From Inquilinus sp. Marseille-Q2685 (GTDB taxonomy: Bacteria; Pseudomonadota; Alphaproteobacteria; DSM-16000; Inquilinaceae), in NCBI RefSeq assembly GCF_916619195.1, contig NZ_CAKAKL010000008.1, positions 186,001-250,000 of the forward strand: a DNA stretch of 64,000 bases. Reading direction: 5' to 3'. Below, piece by piece: positions 1-6,687 of the stretch (positions within the stretch are counted from its first letter, which is position 1; each line of letters opens with the position of its first letter). The notes under the pieces were generated by a model. The model was given only the letters and a program-made list of their open reading frames with translations, did no database searches and was not told the DNA's origin. The position numbers and the translations under genes were made by a program.

Positions 1-2
1 TG

Positions 3-173
3 CGCAGTGCGGCCTTGAACGGCACGGCGGATGTCCGCCTGGCCAAGATCCGCGAGGCGCGGGCCAAGGGCTATGAGGGCGATCCCTGCCCCGAATGCCA
101 GAACATGACGCTGGTGCGGAACGGCACCTGCCTGAAATGCGATACCTGCGGCGGGACCACCGGCTGCAGCTGA
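3..173 (+). CDS. nrdJ: Adenosylcobalamin-dependent (class II) ribonucleotide reductase, C-terminal end (partial)
   Basis: Only the last 56 residues are in the window; the 5' part lies upstream. The tail carries two CxxC pairs (CPEC and CDTC) followed by GGTTGCS and the stop. This zinc-ribbon-like, cysteine-rich end is typical of B12-dependent ribonucleotide reductases of alphaproteobacteria, where C-terminal cysteines are thought to re-reduce the active site after each turnover. The enzyme makes deoxyribonucleotides from ribonucleotides in the cytoplasm. The next 530 bases hold no clear gene, so it is probably the last gene of its transcript. Family recognition rests on the tail alone, but the tail is distinctive. 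Confidence 0.85.
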   Translation, partial: RSAALNGTADVRLAKIREARAKGYEGDPCPECQNMTLVRNGTCLKCDTCGGTTGCS

Positions 174-704
174 GGCCCGGAGGGCGATAGGAAGCGGGAA
201 GAAGGAGGTGCCCCGGGCGCGAGTGTCAAACCTCACAAGAGATAGCACTCGCCTCGCAAAACCGGCACCGGGTCCCGGCGGGCTTCACGAAAATGGCGCT
301 CGCCGGGACCTTATTGCTCCAGACAACAGCCGCCCCAGAGGGGGGGGGCGGCCTCGTCAGACGCTTGCTCAACGGCCGCGATCCACGATGTGAAGGTGAC
401 CGTCGTCGGCACCCGGGAGGCTGAAGCGCCTTCGGCCACGATATCCGGCCGTGTCGGCTGAAACGCAGTCGCGATTTTCAGCTGAAAAGTGGGCGGCGCC
501 TCCGTACCCGCGCCCGGCCCTCCGACCAAGGTGGTAGCTCGCCATGCCCGGGGCTCAGCATTGCGATGCCCCTGCCCTACCACCTCCGCTCGCCGGTCCC
601 CCTCCATGAATGACGGTCGGCGCATCCAGCACGCCGAATGTCCAATTGTGGGAAGGCCGTGCCGTCAATAGCGTTTCCGACGCATACGAAACAGAAGGTG
701 CAGC
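174..704. other. Intergenic stretch without a convincing gene
   Basis: It holds a strong inverted repeat (271-310, listed separately), a run of G residues near 341-350, and the presumed promoter of the downstream three-gene cassette. An open frame of 104 codons on the minus strand (311-625) has no recognisable domain and is not called. An AAGGTG ribosome-binding site sits just before the ATG at 705. Confidence 0.5.
271..310. terminator. Perfect 10-bp inverted repeat, possible terminator of nrdJ
   Basis: GGTCCCGGCG at 271-280 is exactly complementary to CGCCGGGACC at 301-310, with a 20-base loop. It lies about 100 bases after the nrdJ stop and is followed by TTATTG, not a true U-tract. It may act as a transcription barrier or mRNA-stabilising hairpin, but intrinsic termination is unproven. 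Confidence 0.45.
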
Positions 705-1016
705 ATGACGGCCCTTCCTGACCCCCCTCCGCAGATCGACACGCCAGATCAGAACGACACGGCGGATCGTCGAGCGTTCCTGGCCAAGTGCGGCCGATTT
801 GCGGTCGTGACCCCTCCCGCGGTCACCATGCTCCTGTCGACCAGCCTGAGCTCACAGGCGATCGCACAGTCGGGCGGCCGGGGCGGTCCGCCGGGCCATA
901 ATCCGGGCCCTGGCGGAACACCCCCGGGCCATGGCGGCACACCCCCGGGGCATGGCGGCGAGAATCCAGGCCGGCACGGCGGCCTGTTAGGCTGGCTCCT
1001 GGGCCTGCTGTCCTAG
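705..1016 (+). CDS. Small Tat-like exported protein with Gly/Pro/His-rich tail; candidate substrate of the adjacent kinase cassette
   Basis: 103 residues, family not securely recognised. Residues about 22-35 read DRRAFLAKCGRFAV, a twin-arginine-like n-region, followed by a weakly hydrophobic stretch ending near SSQAIA, a plausible signal-peptidase site. The remaining tail has the repeats GGTPPGH and GGENPGRH, is dominated by Gly, Pro and His, and ends in a Leu/Trp-rich segment with a C-terminal Ser. Start ATG is preceded by AAGGTG. The kinase gene begins 12 bases after its stop, so the two are co-transcribed. Inference: it is the substrate of the PqqD-HprK and nucleotidyltransferase proteins. 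It could instead be a structural exported peptide whose Arg pair is not used by Tat. Confidence 0.6.
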   Translation: MTALPDPPPQIDTPDQNDTADRRAFLAKCGRFAVVTPPAVTMLLSTSLSSQAIAQSGGRGGPPGHNPGPGGTPPGHGGTPPGHGGENPGRHGGLLGWLLGLLS

Positions 1017-1027
1017 GCGTCGCGAGG

Positions 1028-2191
1028 ATGATGCCGTCAGCCGACGAGACCGGCGGAACCGAGGCTGGCCCGGGCGAGGTCGACGCCGCAGGGCCTGCTT
1101 TCGCGGTGATGAACGGCCGAAAGCTGGCGTTCAGCGAGCCGCGGCAGGAGATCTACGAACTGAACGATACGGCGGCCTACATCTGGTACCGCCTGGCCGA
1201 TGGCGACGCGCCGGCGGCCATCATCGACGGCCTGGCCGGACTCGGGATTTCGCCGGAGACCGCGGACGCCTATGTCCGCGACGCGCTGGCCGTCTGGGCC
1301 AGGCTCGCCGGCGCCGGCAGGGCCGGCTTGGGCACGGCAGCCAGAGGCGGTGCGCAGCCTCAGGTCATCCACGTCGCCGGGCTGGTCGTCCGGATTCGAT
1401 ACGACCGCCCGTCCCTGGCGCGGATCGTCGCGCCCGCCTTCGCCCATCTCGCAGCGAAATCCCCCGCCGCGCACGAGGTCGCCCGGGCGGATGTGTCGCT
1501 CGAGATCCTTGCCGAGGGGACCCGGTTCCGATTGCAGGCGGATGGTGTGGGCCTGGACGCATGGGGCCTGGACGAGCTCCTTCCGGCCCTGAAGGCACAG
1601 CTCACCGCGGCTGTTCTGGCCCACGGCCGGTATGCGCTGGCGATCCATGCGGCGGCCTTGGCGCACCGCGATCGCATGCTGCTGCTCGGCGGGGAGGCCG
1701 GGGCGGGCAAGACGACCCTCGCGCTGGCCTTGGCGCATGCCGGCTTCGGCTATGCCGGCGACGACATCGCCCTGCTGACGCCGACCGGCCGGGTGGCCGG
1801 GGTGCCGTTCGCCGCGGCGGTCAAGTCCGACGCCTGGGGGTTGGTCTCGTGGTTCCGGCCGGAATTGGAGACGGTCCGAACCTGCCTGAGATCGGATGGG
1901 CAGCATGTCCGCTATCTGCCGCCGTCCGCCCCTCCGGTGATCGAGCCCCTGCCGCTCGGCTGGGTGGTGCTGCTGCGCCGGCAGCCACGCCGCGCCGCGG
2001 CGTCCCTGGCGCCCTTGGACAAGGTCGACGCGATGCGGATGATCCTGGCTGAGGCGACCGCCCCCGGAGAGCGGCTGCGGACAGCCGCGTTCGGGCAGCT
2101 GGTCCAGGCCATGGCAGGCGCGCAATGCTATGTGCTGCACTATGCCCGGCTCGAAGACGCCGTGCGGGAACTGCAGCGCGGATGCGCCTGA
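1028..2191 (+). CDS. PqqD-like domain fused to HprK-like serine kinase
   Basis: 387 residues. Residues about 24-100 resemble PqqD, the small peptide-binding chaperone of RiPP pathways (the LNDTAAYIW segment matches its conserved core). The C-terminal half is HprK-related: Walker A GGEAGAGKTT at about 221-230, followed by a GDDIALL segment typical of HPr-kinase relatives. Such kinases phosphorylate serine in a protein or peptide; in some lasso-peptide clusters an HprK homologue phosphorylates the C-terminal Ser of the precursor. A fusion of the two functions suggests a recruit-and-phosphorylate enzyme. It lies 12 bases after the small protein and overlaps the nucleotidyltransferase by about 10 bases. 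Exact substrate unknown. Start ATG 1028, with ATG 1031 as an alternative. Confidence 0.8.
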   Translation: MMPSADETGGTEAGPGEVDAAGPAFAVMNGRKLAFSEPRQEIYELNDTAAYIWYRLADGDAPAAIIDGLAGLGISPETADAYVRDALAVWARLAGAGRAGLGTAARGGAQPQVIHVAGLVVRIRYDRPSLARIVAPAFAHLAAKSPAAHEVARADVSLEILAEGTRFRLQADGVGLDAWGLDELLPALKAQLTAAVLAHGRYALAIHAAALAHRDRMLLLGGEAGAGKTTLALALAHAGFGYAGDDIALLTPTGRVAGVPFAAAVKSDAWGLVSWFRPELETVRTCLRSDGQHVRYLPPSAPPVIEPLPLGWVVLLRRQPRRAAASLAPLDKVDAMRMILAEATAPGERLRTAAFGQLVQAMAGAQCYVLHYARLEDAVRELQRGCA

Positions 2192-3234
2192 AGATGCCGG
2201 CATTGAGGGCCCTGATCAGGGCCCTCGACGGCATACCGCCCGATCCCGCGGACTGGCTCGCCGTGATCGAGATCGCCAATCGCTCCTGGCTGACGCCGGC
2301 GGTGTTCCTCGCGCTTGAACGCAGCGGCGCCCTGCCTGGGCAGCCAGGCGAGATCCGCGACTATCTCGGCTTCATCCACGGTCGCAACCGGCAGCGAAAC
2401 CTTCGCCTCCGGGCGCAGCTGATCGAAGCGATCGGAGCGCTGAACCGGGCGGGCATCAGGCCGGTGGCCCTGAAGGGGGCAGGCATCCTGCTCCTGGTGC
2501 CCGATGCCGATATCGGCGCCCGGATGATGAGCGATCTCGACCTTCTGGTCGCAGACGCGGAGAAACCCGTCGCGGACGCCGCTCTCGGGGCGCTCGGCTA
2601 TCAGGCGTCGCAGGATCTGCATGGCCTGTGGCGCTCCGCGGACGCCGGCGTCCTGGAACTGCATTGCCTCAACGATGCGCTGGAGGCCTACGGCGCGGCA
2701 GTCTTCGCAGCGGCGCGATGCTGCTCCGTCGAGCGCGACCGCATCCAGGCCTGGCTGCCGTCCCCGACCTTCCGCGCCGTCCATCTGATCATGCATGACC
2801 AGATCAAGGAGGGTGACTACTGGCGCGGCAGCATCGACCTGCGCCATCTCCGCGATCTCGCCGCGCTGGCGGAGGAGATCGACTGGTCCATGCTCAAGGC
2901 GAGCCTGTCGGCGGCCGGCTGGTGGAACGCAGCCGAGACCCAGCTTCTGACCCTGCACGACCTGTTCGGAGTCGAGGTGCCGGCGGAGCTGACGGGCCGC
3001 CTGACTCCCCGGCTGCAGCACTGGCGGCGGATGGCTCAGATCCGGCATCCGGTCCTCGCGGCACCGCTGCGCTTGGCCGGTGCGACGGCGTGGCTGGCCC
3101 GGCGCATCCGGCTGGGAGACGGGCCTTCGTTCACCCTGGCCGATTTCGCGCCGCGGATCGCACGCAAGCTGCTGCAGGGACGCCGGAGAACCATCGAGGC
3201 CCTGATGGGAGTCCATCTCGGCCCCAAGCTCTAG
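2182..3234 (+). CDS. Nucleotidyltransferase-family protein (NTP_transf_5 type)
   Basis: 350 residues. An LKGAGILLL segment followed by GARMMSDLDLLV at about residue 112 is the signature of this minimal nucleotidyltransferase family, with two Asp residues (DxD) for metal and nucleotide binding. Members occur beside HprK-related kinases and PqqD proteins in proposed modification systems, and some are polysaccharide-linked. The ATG at 2182 overlaps the kinase end; an in-frame ATG at 2125 lies deep inside the kinase gene and is less likely, and ATG 2194 is also possible. The nucleotide transferred and the acceptor are unknown; the small upstream protein is a candidate acceptor. Confidence 0.75.
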   Translation: MRLKMPALRALIRALDGIPPDPADWLAVIEIANRSWLTPAVFLALERSGALPGQPGEIRDYLGFIHGRNRQRNLRLRAQLIEAIGALNRAGIRPVALKGAGILLLVPDADIGARMMSDLDLLVADAEKPVADAALGALGYQASQDLHGLWRSADAGVLELHCLNDALEAYGAAVFAAARCCSVERDRIQAWLPSPTFRAVHLIMHDQIKEGDYWRGSIDLRHLRDLAALAEEIDWSMLKASLSAAGWWNAAETQLLTLHDLFGVEVPAELTGRLTPRLQHWRRMAQIRHPVLAAPLRLAGATAWLARRIRLGDGPSFTLADFAPRIARKLLQGRRRTIEALMGVHLGPKL

Positions 3235-3455
3235 GCCTTTGTACTCCGGCGACAAGGCGGACCCGCAAAATGGCCATCCCCCTTTGAGGGAGGGATACTT
3301 CCAAATCTCGGAAGATACTCCGAAAAACCCCGGCACCCCCGACCAAGGTGTGAACGGCGGTGCCGTTTGTTCAGGTTCCAGCCATCTCCTCGCCTGGTAT
3401 ACGAGTTTATGCAGACCAATGTATATTAGGAAATGACGCCGCTCGCGGAAGATGG

Positions 3456-4265
3456 ATGACAATCACACAATCCCGGCGCGCAAGTCTGAAAGACAATCAG
3501 ATGCGAGGATTTCCACTAGAAAGTCGCCTGAACGGCTTTATTTCACTGTCGGAAGAAGAGCTTGAGGTCCTAAGGGATCTTCACATTCAACGAACAATTC
3601 ACAACAACACCGAACATTCGTATGAAGACGATGACAATAAATCGATTCACATCATCCTGAAGGGTTGGGGATATACGTACAAGGACCTTCCGAACGGCAA
3701 GCGGCAGCTGATCGATATCCTCATCCCCGGTGATGTCGCCGGACTTCGCACCAGCCTTCTCGGCCCTCACCATCATGGATTTCGGGCGATCGGCGAGCTC
3801 GAAACCGCTGAGATCGATGGTCGATCGATCGTTCGGCTGTTCCACGATTGGCCGCGCATTGCCCTGGCCTTGTTCTGGATCGCCAACCAGGACGCCGTCC
3901 TCATCGCCGAACGCCTCGTCGATATCGGGCGCCGTTCCGCCGTCACCAGGGTGTCGCGCTTCCTGCTGGAGCTCGGCGCCAGGCTCGAGACCGTCGGCCT
4001 TGCGACACCAGACGGATTTCACTGCCCGCTGACGCAGAACGACATCGCGGATGCCCTCGGCCTTTCGGCTATCCATGTCAACCGGGTGCTCCGCCAATTG
4101 CGGGAACAGGGCCTGCTGGCGTTCCGCAACGCGATGGTCGAGTTCCTCGCCCCCGAACGGCTGATCGCGCTGGCGCAATTCGAAGCTGCGGATCCTCCCG
4201 CTTCCGCCACGACCGGCCGGCCTCCCCGACGAACCCGCCCCACCAGAGATCCGGATCAAGCGTGA
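3456..4265 (+). CDS. Crp/Fnr-family transcription regulator
   Basis: 269 residues with this start. The first part is a cyclic-nucleotide-binding-like beta roll (FISLSEEELEVL through PGDVAGL), and residues about 190-225 form a Crp-type helix-turn-helix (LTQNDIADALGLSAIHVNRVL). The Fnr cysteine cluster for an iron-sulfur centre is absent, so it does not sense oxygen in the Fnr manner. The ligand is unknown. Start ATG 3456 has GCGGAAG just upstream; ATG 3501 is a credible shorter start. It ends 25 bases before galE, implying co-transcription and probable control of the exopolysaccharide genes. Confidence 0.85.
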   Translation: MTITQSRRASLKDNQMRGFPLESRLNGFISLSEEELEVLRDLHIQRTIHNNTEHSYEDDDNKSIHIILKGWGYTYKDLPNGKRQLIDILIPGDVAGLRTSLLGPHHHGFRAIGELETAEIDGRSIVRLFHDWPRIALALFWIANQDAVLIAERLVDIGRRSAVTRVSRFLLELGARLETVGLATPDGFHCPLTQNDIADALGLSAIHVNRVLRQLREQGLLAFRNAMVEFLAPERLIALAQFEAADPPASATTGRPPRRTRPTRDPDQA

Positions 4266-4290
4266 GAGAGATCCACCAAGGAGAGCAGTG

Positions 4291-5322
4291 ATGATGGAGA
4301 TCCCCCGCGTCGGCCCGCTGCCGAATGAACGCATACTTGTGGCCGGCGGCGCCGGCTATGTCGGAAGCCATGTCGCCTGGCTGCTGTGCCGCCTCGGCTT
4401 CCACGTCACCGTCCTCGACGACCTGTCGACAGGGCATCGGGGCGCCGTGCCCGACCGGGCCGAGTTCATACGCGGGGACGCGCGCGACCGTGCCGCCGTG
4501 TCGCGGATCTTCGCGGAGCAGAAGCCCACTGCCGTCATCAACTTCGCGGCGCTCAGCCTGGTCGGCGAATCCTATCGGGACCCGCTCGGCTACATCGCGC
4601 ACAATCTCGCGATCACCCTCAACCTGGCGAAGGCATCCGTCGAGTCCGGCGTGTCGAGCTTCCTGCTCTCGTCGACAGCCAGCATCTTCGGACCCGACGC
4701 GGCCGGGCCGATCGCCGAGGATGCGCCGATACGGCCCGGCAACCCCTACGGGGAGTCGAAGGTGATGTGCGAGCGGGTGCTGCACTGGCTGGAAGTCGCG
4801 TCCGGCATCCGGACCGCCGCCCTTCGATACTTCAATGCTTCGGGAGCCCTGCTTTCCGGCAGTCTCGGAGAGGCTCACCTCCCCGAGACCCATCTGATCC
4901 CGATCGTCATCCAGGCCGCCATGGGCCTGCGCGACCACGTCGACATCTTCGGCAACGATCATCCGACCCCGGATGGGACATGCGTTCGCGACTACATCCA
5001 TATCCTCGACCTGGCCGATGCGCATGTCAGGTCGCTGATCGCCCTGAGGACCGCAGGCGGCCTGCGCTACAATCTCGGCAGCGGCCGGGGATACAGCGTC
5101 CGCGAGATCGTCCGGGCGGTGGAGGAGCTGACCGGACGCCGCATCGCGACCCGGCTTCGGCCGCGCCGTCAGGGTGATCCCCCGAGCCTGGTCGCATGCA
5201 CGGATCGGGTTCGGCAGGATCTCAACTGGCGTCCCGTGCACAGCACCCTTCCGACGATCATCGGGTCGGCCTGGAAGTGGCATGCCGATCACCCATACGG
5301 CTACGACGCCCAGGCAGCGTGA
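4291..5322 (+). CDS. galE: UDP-glucose 4-epimerase
   Basis: 343 residues, the usual GalE length. N-terminal GGAGYVGSHVAWLL is the NAD-binding glycine motif of extended short-chain dehydrogenases. The active-site pair is present (SSTASIFG and YGESK, the YxxxK motif), as is the C-terminal part with YNLGSGRGYSVREI. It interconverts UDP-glucose and UDP-galactose in the cytoplasm, supplying galactose for the polysaccharide. AAGGAGAG at 4279-4286 is an ideal ribosome-binding site; GTG 4288 or ATG 4291 could start, and ATG is preferred. It follows the Crp/Fnr gene closely. Confidence 0.93.
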   Translation: MMEIPRVGPLPNERILVAGGAGYVGSHVAWLLCRLGFHVTVLDDLSTGHRGAVPDRAEFIRGDARDRAAVSRIFAEQKPTAVINFAALSLVGESYRDPLGYIAHNLAITLNLAKASVESGVSSFLLSSTASIFGPDAAGPIAEDAPIRPGNPYGESKVMCERVLHWLEVASGIRTAALRYFNASGALLSGSLGEAHLPETHLIPIVIQAAMGLRDHVDIFGNDHPTPDGTCVRDYIHILDLADAHVRSLIALRTAGGLRYNLGSGRGYSVREIVRAVEELTGRRIATRLRPRRQGDPPSLVACTDRVRQDLNWRPVHSTLPTIIGSAWKWHADHPYGYDAQAA

Positions 5323-5770
5323 CCGCCGGATGTCGGGCGCCGCCCTTTCAATGCGGGATAGGCGATCGGTTCGATGCGGCCCGCCATTCTGCGGAGAACC
5401 ATCGCCTTTGCGTTCGATATTCAGGGCGGCTTTCGGCTGTATCGACCCGCGCAAGCCATGCCTTTTCCCAAGCGCCTTGCCGTCACATGGGGTAAAATTT
5501 TCCCCCAAAGAGGTATATTCGGATTAACCTGAGTTAGAGACATTCCATATATACTACGATATTATCCTGATCGTCGCTGATCTTACTGCCATGATCCGAG
5601 GGAAATCCAAGTATTTATTGGGAGTATCAACCTAGAGACTAGAACACTCCCGCCGCACCACAGAACACTAGCGCACTGTCGATGAACAATTTTGCGGAAG
5701 TGGAACAAAAAAACATAAAATTCGACAGATCCGACCGACGTGCAATTTTTTGATGCTGGGGGATCAGATT
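5323..5770. promoter_or_regulatory. AT-rich intergenic region, probable promoter of the NarL-like regulator
   Basis: About 450 bases with no convincing gene. Base composition drops sharply from about 5500 on, with several A- and T-runs. A short inverted repeat (GGGAGT 5620-5625, ACTCCC 5646-5651) could be an operator. A G-rich ribosome-binding site (GGGGGAT) lies 8 bases before the ATG at 5771. Confidence 0.5.
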
Positions 5771-6562
5771 ATGTCTTATCAAATGGAAGCGATGAGCCGG
5801 CCACCGGAGGCGACTGTCGCGAGCATAGGCGTCGTTCGCAGTGACTGCGATTTCGCCGACGCCGACTCCTCCACGGAACACCGGGTGCGGCTGCACACCA
5901 GCTGCATCGTCATCATCGATTCCCGGGCGCTGGACAGAGAATGCCTGGCCAAAGGCCTGATGGCGAATGACGCCAGCATCAAGGTATTCTCCTTCGGGAC
6001 GATCGAGGAATGGCAGCAGGCCATCGATCTCCACGACCGTGCATCGGCCATTCTGCTCAGCCTGGGGTCGCGCACCGGCGGCGATGCCACCGTCGAGGCC
6101 GAGATCGGCGGCCTTGCCGGGACGTTCAAGGAGATCCCGATCATTGCCATCGGCGATCTCGACAATCTCAGCCATATCATGAAGATCCTCGAATATGGCG
6201 CCCGCAGCTACATCCCGACGAGCGTCGGGCTGGATGTCGCGATCGAAGCCATCCGTCTCGCCCGGGCCGGCGGCACCTTCGTGCCGGCCAGCAGCCTGGT
6301 GGCCATCCACAAGCGCATCGCCGCGGAAACCACGGCACCGGCGCCGACGCTGAACACGCTGTTCACCGCCCGTCAGGCGGCCGTGGTGGACGCGCTGCGG
6401 CGGGGCAAGGCCAACAAGATCATCGCCTATGAGCTGAATCTCTGCGAAAGCACCGTGAAGGTGCACATCCGCAACATCATGAAGAAGCTCAAGGCAAAAA
6501 ACCGGACGGAAGTCGCCTTCAAGATCAACGACCTGTTTCCGCACGGCGTGATCGGCACCTAG
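5771..6562 (+). CDS. NarL/LuxR-family response regulator with degenerate receiver
   Basis: 263 residues. The C-terminal region (about 195-255) is a LuxR-type helix-turn-helix, with NKIIAYELNLCESTVKVHI as the recognition part. The N-terminal receiver fold is present (IVIIDSRALDRE, then YIPTSV), but the position of the phospho-acceptor Asp is Ser (AILLSLGS), and one Asp of the acidic pocket is also lost. Classical phosphorylation is therefore unlikely. A clear paralogue sits at 46955-47752. It is followed by the ExoP-like gene after 125 bases, so exopolysaccharide genes are the obvious targets. In-frame TTG 5750 and ATG 5753 are alternative starts. Confidence 0.85.
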   Translation: MSYQMEAMSRPPEATVASIGVVRSDCDFADADSSTEHRVRLHTSCIVIIDSRALDRECLAKGLMANDASIKVFSFGTIEEWQQAIDLHDRASAILLSLGSRTGGDATVEAEIGGLAGTFKEIPIIAIGDLDNLSHIMKILEYGARSYIPTSVGLDVAIEAIRLARAGGTFVPASSLVAIHKRIAAETTAPAPTLNTLFTARQAAVVDALRRGKANKIIAYELNLCESTVKVHIRNIMKKLKAKNRTEVAFKINDLFPHGVIGT

Positions 6563-6687
6563 CCTTAGGCGTGCCGAAGAGGCCTTCGCTCATGACCATA
6601 GCCGACGGGGCCGCCGGACGGACAAGCCTGTGACGGCCGTGTCCTCGAATCTCATCGCCTCGTCGGGCCGGCCCAAGGATCAGACCC

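Noticed and set aside
311-625. 104-codon minus-strand frame between nrdJ and the small exported protein
   Set aside because: No domain, no ribosome-binding site, and it overlaps the hairpin and a G-tract.
3311-3325. 15-base sequence GAAGATACTCCGAAA shared, in reverse complement, with 48022-48036
   Set aside because: A few exact 15-mers shared between two sites are expected by chance in 64 kb on both strands, and no third good copy was found.
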